From: Rhodococcus sp. 14-2483-1-2
GTDB taxonomy: Bacteria; Actinomycetota; Actinomycetes; Mycobacteriales; Mycobacteriaceae
Direction of reading: 5' to 3'
Assembly: GCF_002259405.1 (NCBI RefSeq)
Contig: NZ_NPFW01000017.1
Location: 248,001-312,000 of the forward strand
Length of the DNA stretch: 64,000 nt
Under the pieces are notes generated by a model. That model was not told the DNA's origin, searched no databases, and worked only from the letters and a program-made list of their open reading frames with translations. This document shows, in pieces, positions 53,238-63,200 of this stretch (the stretch's first letter is position 1; every line of letters starts with the position of its first letter). A program made the position numbers and the translations under genes.

Positions 53238-54641
53238 TCAGGCGATGTGGGGGCCGGCTCGGGCGTGCGATGGTCGGGGTTGTCGATACGGGTCGACGGT
53301 GGCCGGTGGTACGAACCAGGGCTGATTGTCGGTGCCGATGAACACTTCCCAATCGGAGTGGTGCATGAGGCGGTGGTGGAATCCGCACAGCAGAACCAGA
53401 TTGTTCATGTCGGTGGGGCCGCCGTCGCCCCAGTGCCAGATGTGGTGTCCTTCGGTCCAGGCGGCGGGTTTACCGCAGCCGGGGAACGCGCAACCGTGAT
53501 CACGGGCGATGAGGGCTCTGCGTTGTTTGGCGGTGACGGTGCGGGCGGTGCGGGCGAGATTCAACGGGTTGCCGTTCTCGTCCATCACGATCGCGGTGAG
53601 GACACAATCACACGCCAACTGACGGGAAGTGTTGCGGGACAGCGGTCCCATCCAGGGGAGCCACCCGACCGATGTGCCGTCGCCGAACAAGTCGCGATAC
53701 GCGCCACGATCCGCTGCACAGCCTTCGCTGCCGTTTTCGTGGCCCAGCTCGGTTGCGGTGTCAGGGGTGACGGGGTTTCCGGTGTTGATATCGACCGGAT
53801 CGACGGTGTCGGTGTCGGATTCTGTTGCTGCGCGTGAGGTTTCGTCGTCGGTGATGTCGTCGGCGTCGCCGCGGTTCTGGAGGTCGGTGAGGTCTTGCAA
53901 CCGGATGTGCAGGTTGACGTGCGGTCGTTCTCCGCCTTCGATGGGGCGATCGCTCGAGGCGAGGATGTGGCCGAAGGCGTCGGCTCTGCGTTTGGCGGGG
54001 CTGCGATCGTCTCCGGTTTTGGATGTCTGGCTGCCGTCGACTGCGGGGTGGGGTTCGGTCAACGGTGAGAGTGCGGTGAGCAGCTTTTCTCCGGTGATCG
54101 CATCGAAGTCTCCTTTGAGTACCAGCCGCCCGTTCAGGGTTGTGGAGGCGAAGAGTTCGTTGCGGTCGGTGTTCTCGGCGGGTGGTTTCTTGGTGCCGAA
54201 GCTGTCTTCGAGTCTGGTGATCGCTGCACGGATCCGGCCGGTACGAGCGTCGGGCCCGGTCGCAGCCTTGATCAAGGCGGCGCGGGCCATATCGCGACCC
54301 TCTTCCGGCAGGTTCTCCGGTGGGGTTTCGGCGAAGGTGAGGATCAACGCGGCGTGATCGACGGACATCACGCCGGTGTTCACGGCGTCGGCGATGTCGG
54401 AGAAGTTCTCCAACCCGCGGGCGAGGGCGACGATCTTGGTGGCCTTGGACGGTGAGAGAGGGGTGGTGGAGGTCAGCCATCCGGCGGGCCCGGGGAAGCC
54501 GAGCTTCTCCCGCGAGACGCGGGTATCGATCTCGGCGACGAGAGCAATCCGCCGGGCTTCGAGCAGCTGGATTTGGTGGGAGACCGCGGCGGCATCGGCG
54601 AGGAGTTCACTCTCGCTCAGTTGCCAGATCTCCGTGGTCAT
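53238..54641 (-). CDS. DUF222 / HNH endonuclease (13E12-type)
   Basis: 467 residues. DUF222 occupies about the first 300 (helical, with RIALVAEIDTRVSRE near 35), then a variable acidic linker (about 265-320, rich in Asp and Thr), and the C-terminal HNH domain: RDHGCAFPGCGKPAAWTEGHH, DMNNLVLLCGFHH with the zinc-finger Cys/His pattern. The family is multicopy in Rhodococcus and matches the M. tuberculosis 13E12 repeat family, whose biological role is unknown. I start at ATG 54641 (MTTEIWQ); ATG 54677 is an alternative. Probably self-standing. Confidence 0.9.
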   Translation of the reverse strand: MTTEIWQLSESELLADAAAVSHQIQLLEARRIALVAEIDTRVSREKLGFPGPAGWLTSTTPLSPSKATKIVALARGLENFSDIADAVNTGVMSVDHAALILTFAETPPENLPEEGRDMARAALIKAATGPDARTGRIRAAITRLEDSFGTKKPPAENTDRNELFASTTLNGRLVLKGDFDAITGEKLLTALSPLTEPHPAVDGSQTSKTGDDRSPAKRRADAFGHILASSDRPIEGGERPHVNLHIRLQDLTDLQNRGDADDITDDETSRAATESDTDTVDPVDINTGNPVTPDTATELGHENGSEGCAADRGAYRDLFGDGTSVGWLPWMGPLSRNTSRQLACDCVLTAIVMDENGNPLNLARTARTVTAKQRRALIARDHGCAFPGCGKPAAWTEGHHIWHWGDGGPTDMNNLVLLCGFHHRLMHHSDWEVFIGTDNQPWFVPPATVDPYRQPRPSHARAGPHIA

Positions 54642-54833
54642 GCGAGCAGGTGTATCGAACAAGCATTCGACTGACAACCATAGTGCAATCGAAAACTATT
54701 GCTGTGCATAATGATTCGCGAATCGGAACCTGTCAGTACGTCGTGGTATAGGACCGGCGGCACCCGAAGATCGCGCGTCTCGGCCACTTTGCTGTGACGA
54801 ATGCACCCGAACATCGGTGCATTTCCTGATGCG

Positions 54834-56306
54834 TCAGTACACCTCGCGTTGCCGTTCCTGTTCCAACACCTGCTCGAGGTCGCTCAATCGGTTCATCGAC
54901 GACACCTGACGCGCCGTCCGGTGATTGAGCGCCAACATCTCGCGGTGCCGGTGGACGAAGGCCCAGTAGCCGGCGGTGAACGGGCACGCGTCGTCGCCCA
55001 GTCGCTTCTTCGGGTTGAACTCGCACGGCTTGCAGTAGTCGGTCATGCGGTTCAGGTACGCCCCGCCCGAGGCGTAGGGCTTGGTGGCGATCACTCCGCC
55101 GTCCGCGTGTTGACTCATGCCGATCACGTTCACCGGCATCACCCAGGCGAACCCGTCGACGAAAGCCGTTGCGAACCAATCGGTCAACGCTCGCGGATCC
55201 CACGCATGTTGCAGCGCAAAGTTTCCCAGGATCATCAGTCGGGGAATGTGGTGCACCCAGCCGCGGTCGCGCACGCCGTCCACCGTCGACGACAGGCACT
55301 TCGCCACCACGGCGTCGCCGTCCAACTCCGTCAGCCAATTCGGCAGTGGCTCACGCGCTTCGAGCTTGTTGCGCTCGAGGTACTCCGGCCCCAGATGCCA
55401 GTACAGGTGCCACACGTATTCGCGCCAGCCTAGGATCTGCCGCACGAACCCTTCGACGCTCGCCAGCGGGGTGCCGTCTCGGTGTGCGTCCTCGGCAGCG
55501 TGCGCCACGTCCAACGGTTGCAGCAGACCGAGGTTCAGCGGCACCGACAGCAACGAGTGCGACATCGTCCAGTCGTCGGCCATCACTGCGTCCTCGTACT
55601 TGCCGAAGTCGTCCAGGCGATAGTTCACGAAGTGCGCCAATGCTTCCGACGCCTCAGAAGCAGTCACCGCGAACACGCGAGGTCCGTCGACCCCGACGGT
55701 GTCGAGGCCCCAGTCATCGAGGTCGGCGCGCACCTGGTCGTCGATCGCGTCTTCGGTCGGCCACCAGGGTTCCTCGACGCCCAGGGTCAGACGCCCCTTC
55801 GGTGGCGGCGACTGGTTCTCGGCGTCGAGGTTCCATTTGCCCGAGACCGGTTCGGATCCCTCCATCAGCACCCCGAACTTCTTACGCTGTTCGCGGTAGA
55901 ACGTCTCCATCCGAAAGGTGCCGCGCTCGGCTGCCCACTCCGCGAAATCGGCGCGGGGAAGTGCGAACATCGGCGTCGGCAGAATCTCCGAAACCAGGCC
56001 CTCCTCGTGCAACGCGGCGACGAACTTCTCCGCCGCGTGTGAGGTGGGCTCGAACACCACCACGGGCTTTCCGTACTCGGCCAACCCTTCCCGATATGTC
56101 TCGGTCTGCAGGTAGGTGACGCGATCACCCAGCTCCTCGGCCAGGTGACGCATGCCCGACAACACGAGATGCAGCTTCTGCCGGTGGTATCTCCGACGCC
56201 GGAACACGCGCCGGGACTCGATCATCAGCACGTCTCGCTCGGCATGCTCGTCCACCGAGTGAAAGTGCGGGCCGAGCTGATCACCGAACAACCACAGAGC
56301 GTCCAT
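54834..56306 (-). CDS. Iron-sulfur cryptochrome/photolyase (FeS-BCP type)
   Basis: 490 residues. N-terminal alpha/beta domain of the photolyase-related type (LWLFGDQLGPHFHSV), a helical FAD-binding domain with WREYVWHLYW, PNWL and HHIPRLMILGNFALQHAWDP, and four cysteines for a 4Fe-4S cluster, the last three in CKPCEFNPKKRLGDDACPF. This matches the prokaryotic (6-4) photolyases and cryptochromes of the PhrB/CryB type, which repair UV-induced (6-4) lesions with light. I start at ATG 56306 (MDALWLFGDQ). It is divergent from the PhoD gene by 127 bases. Confidence 0.9.
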   Translation of the reverse strand: MDALWLFGDQLGPHFHSVDEHAERDVLMIESRRVFRRRRYHRQKLHLVLSGMRHLAEELGDRVTYLQTETYREGLAEYGKPVVVFEPTSHAAEKFVAALHEEGLVSEILPTPMFALPRADFAEWAAERGTFRMETFYREQRKKFGVLMEGSEPVSGKWNLDAENQSPPPKGRLTLGVEEPWWPTEDAIDDQVRADLDDWGLDTVGVDGPRVFAVTASEASEALAHFVNYRLDDFGKYEDAVMADDWTMSHSLLSVPLNLGLLQPLDVAHAAEDAHRDGTPLASVEGFVRQILGWREYVWHLYWHLGPEYLERNKLEAREPLPNWLTELDGDAVVAKCLSSTVDGVRDRGWVHHIPRLMILGNFALQHAWDPRALTDWFATAFVDGFAWVMPVNVIGMSQHADGGVIATKPYASGGAYLNRMTDYCKPCEFNPKKRLGDDACPFTAGYWAFVHRHREMLALNHRTARQVSSMNRLSDLEQVLEQERQREVY

Positions 56307-56433
56307 TCTCGGAGTGTTCTCCCGCAGCGACGAAGGCAAACCAGTATCCGGCTCATGGCCGGTCGGTGAACACTGTGGCCGACCCAGGCGCGCCTTACTT
56401 GACCATCGACCGTCCATCGCATGGACTGACCCG

Positions 56434-58086
56434 ATGCACGCTGAGTCTGCGCTTTCCAGAAGGACGTTTCTTCGCTCGTCGTCGGTGGCGGTCGCAGTGG
56501 CCGGAGTGGCCACGACCCTGCCGGCGACTGCCCACGCGCAGGGCAGCGATCGAGGCTTTCTGCACGGGGTGGCGTCGGGAGATCCGTTGCCCGACGCGAT
56601 CGTCCTGTGGACCCGCATCACCCCCACTCCCGACGCCACCCCGGGCTCCGGCGTCGGCCCGCAGGTATCGGTGACGTGGCGCATGTCCCGTAGTGCGGAG
56701 ATGGGCGACGTGGTTGCCTCCGGAACCGTCGCAACCGGTCCCGACACCGATCACACCGTCAAGGTCGACGTCGACGGCCTCGCAGCAGACACCACGTACT
56801 TCTACGACTTCCGGACGAGCGACGCGGCATCGGCCGTCGGCACCACGCACACCGCCCCGGCCAACGATGCCGATATCGACGCGATGCGATTCGGGGTCGT
56901 CTCGTGCTCCAACTGGGAGTCGGGCTACTTCGGGGCCTACCGGCATCTGGCCGCCAGGACGGACTTGGACGCCATCGTCCACCTCGGTGACTACATCTAC
57001 GAATACGAGACGGGCGGGTTCCCGGGCCGCGACGGGGTGATCCGCCAGCATTCGCCCACGCACGAGATCGTCACGCTCGCCGATTACCGTCAGCGCCACG
57101 GTCAGTACAAGTCCGACCCGGATCTGCAGGCCGCCCACGTCGACGTGCCGTGGATCTGCACGTGGGACGACCACGAGTCCGCCAACGACGCCTACGACGG
57201 CGGCGCGGAGAACCACACTCCGGCCACTGAGGGCGATTGGTACACGCGCAAGGCCAATTCCGAGCAGGCGTACTACGAGTGGATGCCGGTCCGCGCCGCA
57301 GGCACCGCGACCAACCGTCATCTGTACCGCAGGCTCCGGTTCGGCAACTTGCTCGAACTCTCGATGCTGGATCTGCGGACCTACCGCTCGCAGCAGGTGT
57401 TGCCGTTCAACGGGCCGGAGGTCGATTCGCCGAACCGAACCATCACCGGTGCCGAGCAGATGCAGTGGCTCACCGACGGCATCGTCTCGTCGCCGACGCA
57501 GTGGAAGATCGTCGGCAATCCGGTGATGATCACCCCGACTCTCATCCCGCCGCTCGATCGGGACGCAGCCAGGGCGGTCACCTCCCTACTGGGAATCCCC
57601 GAGGGCGGCCTGCCGTACAACGCGGATCCGTGGGACGGGTACACTGCCGACCGCCGCAAGCTGCTCGGTGCCATCGTGGACGCAGGCGTCGACAACACCG
57701 TCTTCATCACCGGCGATATCCACTCGGCCTGGGCCTGCGAGGTGCCGCTCGACGCGGCGCACTACGCAACGACGGAGCCTGCTGCCACCGAGCTGGTCGT
57801 CACCTCGGTGAGCTCGGCCAACATCGACGACCTGACGCGTACTCCGCCGCACACGCTGGGCCGGGTAGCCGAGGAGGCGTTCAAGGCGCTCAATCACCAC
57901 GTGAAGTTCGTGGACCTCGACAGTCACGGCTTCGGCGTCTTCGAGGTCACCAAGACGGCGGCTCGGATGGACCACTGGTTCCTCACCGCCAAGGAGGATC
58001 CGCAGACCGCGGTCTACTGGGGAGCGGGCTTCACCGTCGACTCCGGCACCCAGCGCGTCCGGGCGGCGGCACCACCTGCCGGGTAA
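56434..58086 (+). CDS. Tat-exported PhoD-type alkaline phosphatase
   Basis: 550 residues. A twin-arginine signal (SRRTFLRSSS and a hydrophobic AVAVAGVATTLPA) leads to the PhoD fold. Metal-site motifs visible are VVSCSN, HLGDYIYEYE, WDDHE, GNPVMI and ITGDIHSAW, matching the Ca/Fe-dependent PhoD phosphodiesterases/phosphatases. It should release phosphate outside the membrane under phosphate limitation (family knowledge). ATG 56434 is the first good start; the open frame extends upstream without a credible signal peptide. Confidence 0.92.
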   Translation: MHAESALSRRTFLRSSSVAVAVAGVATTLPATAHAQGSDRGFLHGVASGDPLPDAIVLWTRITPTPDATPGSGVGPQVSVTWRMSRSAEMGDVVASGTVATGPDTDHTVKVDVDGLAADTTYFYDFRTSDAASAVGTTHTAPANDADIDAMRFGVVSCSNWESGYFGAYRHLAARTDLDAIVHLGDYIYEYETGGFPGRDGVIRQHSPTHEIVTLADYRQRHGQYKSDPDLQAAHVDVPWICTWDDHESANDAYDGGAENHTPATEGDWYTRKANSEQAYYEWMPVRAAGTATNRHLYRRLRFGNLLELSMLDLRTYRSQQVLPFNGPEVDSPNRTITGAEQMQWLTDGIVSSPTQWKIVGNPVMITPTLIPPLDRDAARAVTSLLGIPEGGLPYNADPWDGYTADRRKLLGAIVDAGVDNTVFITGDIHSAWACEVPLDAAHYATTEPAATELVVTSVSSANIDDLTRTPPHTLGRVAEEAFKALNHHVKFVDLDSHGFGVFEVTKTAARMDHWFLTAKEDPQTAVYWGAGFTVDSGTQRVRAAAPPAG

Positions 58087-58104
58087 CGCGCCATACTGGT
58101 CGGC

Positions 58105-58947
58105 GTGGCTGTACCGAAAATCGTCCTGTTCTACGTCTTCACTCCGCTGCCCGATCCCGAAGCGATCAGGCTGTGGCAGCAGACGCTGGCCGCGTCGAAC
58201 AATCTGACCGGACGCATCCTCATCTCCGAACACGGCATCAACGCGACCGTGGGCGGCGACGTCGACGACGTCAAACGCTATGTGCGCGGCACCCGTAGCT
58301 ACCCGGCGTTCAAGTCGGCCGACATCAAGTGGTCCGAGGGGCTCGGAAACGATTTTCCGCGCCTGAGCGTGCGAGTCCGGGACGAGATCGTCACCTTCGG
58401 TGCCCCCGGGGAACTGAAGGTCGACGCCGACGGGGTTGTCGGCGGCGGCACTCACCTGAGCCCGGAGCAGGTGCACGAGCTCGTCGATTCCCGCGGGGAC
58501 GACGTCGTCTTCTTCGACGGCCGCAACGCCTTCGAAGCCGAGATCGGAAAGTTCAGGAACGCGGTGGTGCCCGACGTCGAGACGACGAGGGATTTCGTCT
58601 CCCAGCTCGATTCCGGTGCCTACGACCATCTGAAGAAGTCCCCGGTGGTCACGTATTGCACCGGGGGAGTCCGCTGCGAGGTGCTGTCTTCGCTGATGGT
58701 GGCCCGTGGTTTCGAGGAGGTGTATCAGCTCGACGGCGGAATCGTTCGGTACGCAGAAACGTTCGGCGACGACGCGCTCTGGGAGGGGTCGTTGTTCGTC
58801 TTCGACAAGCGGATGGCGCAGAACTTCTCCGACCACACCGCCGTCATCGGTCGCTGCAGTGCCTGCGGCAATCCGACGTCCCGGTACCAGGACTTCGACG
58901 GCGACGCCGGACGTGGTCTGCGGTTGATCTGTCTCGACTGCGCGTAG
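58105..58947 (+). CDS. trhO: tRNA uridine(34) hydroxylase TrhO
   Basis: 280-residue rhodanese-domain protein of the UPF0176/TrhO family, which makes ho5U34 in tRNA. N-terminal acylphosphatase-like domain ([13 protein letters not shown]), then the rhodanese domain with active-site loop [11 protein letters not shown], and a C-terminal zinc-type CSACG ... CLDC. Start is GTG 58105 (VAVPKIVLF). It lies in a tight plus-strand run and is followed after 3 bases by a pseudouridine synthase, so the two RNA-modification genes probably share one transcript. Confidence 0.93.
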   Translation: MAVPKIVLFYVFTPLPDPEAIRLWQQTLAASNNLTGRILISEHGINATVGGDVDDVKRYVRGTRSYPAFKSADIKWSEGLGNDFPRLSVRVRDEIVTFGAPGELKVDADGVVGGGTHLSPEQVHELVDSRGDDVVFFDGRNAFEAEIGKFRNAVVPDVETTRDFVSQLDSGAYDHLKKSPVVTYCTGGVRCEVLSSLMVARGFEEVYQLDGGIVRYAETFGDDALWEGSLFVFDKRMAQNFSDHTAVIGRCSACGNPTSRYQDFDGDAGRGLRLICLDCA

Positions 58948-58950
58948 ACA

Positions 58951-59844
58951 ATGCTGCCCTTCCGGGACGGTCTCGCTCCGCTGAGACTGCTGTTGCCGCA
59001 TGGTGATTCGGCCACGACCATTGTGGAGTATCTCGAACGTGAGATGCCCGACGACGACTGGCGACGGGCCATTCGCGACGCCGAAGTGGTCGACGAGAAG
59101 AGCAGGCCGATCTCCGTCGACACGAGGTATCGCGCCGGCAGTCAGGTGTACTTCTATCGTGTTCCAGCGCAGGAGGTTCCGGTGCCGTTCGAGATCGGTA
59201 TCCTGCACGAGGACGATGATCTGCTGGTGGTCGACAAGCCGCACTTCCTCGCCACCATTCCACGCGGTCGGCACGTCACCGAAACAGCGACCGTGCGCCT
59301 ACGCAGGCAGTTCGACTGCCCCGACCTGACGCCCGCGCATCGACTCGATCGCGCGACAGCCGGGGTGTTGCTCTTCACCAAGACCAAGCATGCCCGACGG
59401 CCGTATCAGGAGCTCTTCTCCTCGCGCAACGCCACCAAAGAGTACGAGGCCGTTGCGGGATTCGATGCAGCACTGGATTTTCCGCGCGTGGTGCGAAGCC
59501 GAATCCTCAAAGAGCATGGGGTCATGACGGCATACGAGGAGCCGGGGGAGCCGAACAGTGAGACCCTGATCGAACTGATCGAACTGATCGAACTGGTCGA
59601 CACGGTGGGCACATCCGCCCGATATCGACTCTTCCCCAAGACGGGCAAGACGCATCAGCTGCGAATCCATCTGTCGTCGTTGGGAATTCCGATCGCGAAC
59701 GACCCGTACTATCCGGTGTTCTCTTCCGTCCCGGCCGATGACTTCACCCGGCCGTTGCAACTCCTCGCCCGGGCTCTGAACTTCACGGATCCGCTCACCG
59801 GCGAGCCCAGGCGCTTCGTCAGTGCCCGAACCCTCGAGCTCTGA
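58951..59844 (+). CDS. RluA-type RNA pseudouridine synthase
   Basis: 297-residue pseudouridine synthase. The catalytic Asp is in AHRLDRATAGVLLFTKT (HRLD near 130). N-terminal part resembles S4-like RluA proteins but is short. In the middle, 59566-59601 contains in-frame CTGATCGAA copies giving LIELIELIELV, a codon-level microrepeat that may have grown by replication slippage. ATG 58951 is right after the trhO stop. Target RNA not clear. Confidence 0.88.
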   Translation: MLPFRDGLAPLRLLLPHGDSATTIVEYLEREMPDDDWRRAIRDAEVVDEKSRPISVDTRYRAGSQVYFYRVPAQEVPVPFEIGILHEDDDLLVVDKPHFLATIPRGRHVTETATVRLRRQFDCPDLTPAHRLDRATAGVLLFTKTKHARRPYQELFSSRNATKEYEAVAGFDAALDFPRVVRSRILKEHGVMTAYEEPGEPNSETLIELIELIELVDTVGTSARYRLFPKTGKTHQLRIHLSSLGIPIANDPYYPVFSSVPADDFTRPLQLLARALNFTDPLTGEPRRFVSARTLEL

Positions 59845-59941
59845 CGGCCGGCCATCGTTCGTTCGGACGATTGTGACAATTGGGACGCGAGGTTAGCGTG
59901 TCGAGCGAACCATGTCCGATGGAAGAGAAGAGGAGAACAGC

Positions 59942-60157
59942 GTGAAGCGTCGTATTGCTGTTGTGTTGGGAGCCGCAGTCATCGCTATCGCGTCGCCGGC
60001 AGTCGCGGTGGCCGATACCGGCAGCGCGAGCACCGGAAGCTCGAGCGGTGCGTTGGGTGGTTTCGAGATGCTGTCGCGGCTCTGGGATGCCTGCGCGGTG
60101 ACCATCTTCACCGGTCAATGCACCGGTGTCGTCGCAACGGACGTGACCTACTGGTAA
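59942..60157 (+). CDS. Small secreted protein with two cysteines
   Basis: 71 residues. GTG 59942 is preceded by GAGGAGA. Signal peptide (RRIAVVLGAAVIAIASPAVA, cleaved near AVA-DT) followed by a Ser/Gly-rich spacer and a short mature region with two Cys (DACAVTIFTGQCTGV), perhaps a disulfide. No family recognised. Its small size and secretion are the only visible clues. Confidence 0.72.
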   Translation: MKRRIAVVLGAAVIAIASPAVAVADTGSASTGSSSGALGGFEMLSRLWDACAVTIFTGQCTGVVATDVTYW

Positions 60158-60187
60158 CGCGCGCCCTGAATCGACCCCCCGAAACGA

Positions 60188-60260
60188 CAAACGCGCGCGC
60201 ATTCGCCAGATGCTCGCGGAACAGGTAGCCATTCCGCGAGCATCCAGCAAACGCGCGCGC
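60188..60260. terminator. Hairpin between 60-bp-spaced CG-rich direct repeats
   Basis: GATGCTCGCGGAA (60209-60221) pairs with TTCCGCGAGCATC (60232-60244), a 13-bp stem. It is flanked on both sides by CAAACGCGCGCGC (60188 and 60248), spaced by exactly 60 bases. It lies between the convergent small secreted gene and the carboxylase, so a bidirectional terminator is likely; the repeat frame suggests duplication or a mobile relic. Confidence 0.6.
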
Positions 60261-60280
60261 GTGTGCGTGGAGCCAGAGCC

Positions 60281-63200
60281 CTACTTCGCCAAAGACCGCG
60301 CCATTCCGCGTTCGATTGCGGCGACCAGTTGCGGGCGCAGTTCGGCGGCGGGGACGATGTGGTGCACCGATCCGACGTTCTGTGCTCGCTGGATGTTGTG
60401 GATGGCCTCGAATTCGGCTGCCACTTCACCCAGTTTGGCGTTGCGTGCGTTCGCTCGCACGGCGGCCAGCTCGACACGCAGGGCCGAGCGGGTGGCGTCG
60501 TCCTCGGCGGTGTTCAGCGCCGTCTCGAGTTCCTTGACGGTCGGGTCCGCTGCGGTGCGGGCGTTGACGTCGCGGGTGAACACCACTGCTGCGGCCGGGG
60601 CTCCACCGAGCACGGAGGCGAAGGAGCCCTCCACTGCGAGGACCTCCATGTTGTCGTTGAGCGCTCCGGAGAACACCACGAAAGCGCCTCCGTGGTAGCG
60701 CGAGACGACACAGAACACGACCGGTCCGTCGAAGTTGACGATGGCGCGGCCGATCTCGGCACCGTATTCGAGCTGGATGTTGCGCAGCGATTCCGGTGAT
60801 CCGTCGAAGCCGGAGAGGTTGGCCAGCACCACGATCGGCCGGCTTCCGCTGGCGGCGTTGATGGCGCGGGCCGTCTTCTTCGACGAGTTCGGGAACAGGG
60901 TGCCCGAGGTCCACTGATCGGGGCCGTCGGACGGGAACCAGCCCTTACGAGGGATGGCTCGCGATTCGATACCGATGACGGACACCGGGATTCCGGCGAG
61001 GTGGGCGTCGAACACCACGGAGGTGTCGGCGTCGGCCATGTCGGCCCAACGCTCGAGTACCGAGTGGTCCTGGTCCACCACGGCACGCATCACGGTGCGA
61101 ATGTCGAACGGCTTCTTGCGGTCCGGGTTGGTGACCGAGGAGAAGATGTCGCCGACGGTGGTGAAGTCGCTCGACGGGTGCACGTGCGGGTAGGTACGCA
61201 CGTCGCGCTCGGTCGGGTCCGCGGTGGCAGCGCGGCGTGGGAAGCGTTCTCCCGGTGCGGCATACGCGTGGTCGTAGTGCGCGAACAGGATGTCGCACGC
61301 GGCCCGCAGGTTCGGTGCCCAGTACTGCGCCTGGCCGTTGGGGCCCATGACGCGGTCGTAGCCGCCGATGCCGAAGTTGTCCTCGGCCGAGACGCCACCG
61401 GAGTAGTCCAGGGACTGCTTTCCGGTGAGCACCATCGCACTGTCGGGGGTCATCACCAGGATGCCCTTGGTGTGGGTGAGCATGGTGGCTTCGGCGTTCC
61501 AGTACGGCTGCGCGCCGACGTTGATGCCCGCGACGACGATGTTGATCTCACCGCCTGCCTGGGTGAAGGTGATGATGCGACGCAAGCCGCGCGAGACCCA
61601 GTCCATGTTCTCGGTGCCCGATTCCATGGAAATGGTTGCACCGGAGGACAATGCGAACCATTCGACGGGTGCGCCGAGTTGCTCGGCGAGGTCGATGGCC
61701 GCGACGATTCGCGAGCACTCGGCCTCGGCGACGGTGCCGAGTGCCTTGGTCGGGTCGCCGAACAGCGCGACGCGAGTGATGCCCTCGGGGTACTTGGCCG
61801 TCGGTGTGGTGGCCACGCCGACGATGACGCCTGCGGAGTTGCGGCCGTAGGGACGGTCGACCGGTGCAAGCACACCGTCGGCGTCGAAGTCGTACTCGGT
61901 GAACGTGCCGCCGTTGCTGCTCAGCAACGGAATCAACTCGTACGGGTACACGGTGCCGCGTGCCTGGGACCGCTGCACCTTCTGGGTGTACTCGTCGAGC
62001 GGACGCATCGGCTCGGTCGGCGGCGGCGTCACCTTGGCGACGATGCCTGCACCGGATCGGTACGACAGGCGCAGTGCCACTTCGCGCGGGGTTGCGCCGG
62101 GCTTCTCGGCCAGGCGCGCGATGAGGGTGATCTCCTCGAGTCCTGCACCGATCGTCAGCGGCGCGATGTGCCGGGCGATGGTGGCGATGCGGTCGGCGGG
62201 CACGTTCAGTACCGGCCAGACGTAGAGCACGACGCGGTTGGCGTCGAGTCGCTTCTTGCCGCGTCCGGCCTGAGCGCGGCGGATGCCGTCGAGGCAGGCA
62301 GCGACGGTGCGCTCGATCTCGGGTACCGCGACGATGTTTCCGGCGTCGTCCAACTGTGTTGTGACGCCACGGATCTCGGCGAGTGCGACGAGTCGCTCGT
62401 CGGAGGGGTTGGCCTTGGACGTCAGGTGGAACAGGTACGTCCCTGCGCTGGCGGGCAGACGAACTCCGTCGAAGTTCTTCAGTCGCCACAGGTCGAGTCG
62501 CTGACCGGTCAGTGGGTGCATGTCCCGGATGATCGTGTCCTCGGCGAGGGGTTCGGATCCCTCGACCGTGGTGCGGCGGTAGGTCATCTTTCGGGTGGCG
62601 GAACCGAAGGCGGTCACGGTGACTCGACGCCAGCGGCCGGTGCTCGGGTGCGCGGCCAGTGCAGCCTGGAGTTGTTCCGAGAGGGCGTCGCCGTCCGTCG
62701 ACGCGTCCGGCCAGGACAGGTAGAGGTCCACGGCCAGGTGCTCCGGTGACGGACCGGCGATGTCCTCGACAGCGTCGAGAGTAGCTGCGAGAGAATCGAA
62801 GTCGGTAGCCGTGGAGACGAGGTGCAGTCGTTCGCCCGAGAGCTCGAAGTTGCCGGTGACGAAGTGCTTGCCGTCGCGGTCGAAGGCCTTGACGTCTTCG
62901 AGGGTTCGGATCTCGTAGTACTGGCGGGTGATCACTTCGAGCAGGGCGCCGGGATCGGTGATCCGTTGTGCCAGCAGCTCGATCAGCGGTTCCGGGGTGG
63001 CGACGAGCGCCGCGATGCGGGCCGAGTAATCGGCCGCGTCGGGGTTCTCGGCGAGGTACTGCAGGCTGCCACGGACGCCGTCGTAGATCTTCTCGCGTGC
63101 ACTGCGGATCTGCGGCTCGTCGAACAGCCGGAAGCGCAGGTTGCGAGCGACGTCGCCGATGACGGGGTAGCGGGCCTGGGTGGCACCGATGAGGCGCTCG

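Noticed and set aside
61001-62749. 582-codon plus-strand frame antisense to the carboxylase
   Set aside because: Low-complexity composition and no family pattern; the carboxylase frame is unbroken.
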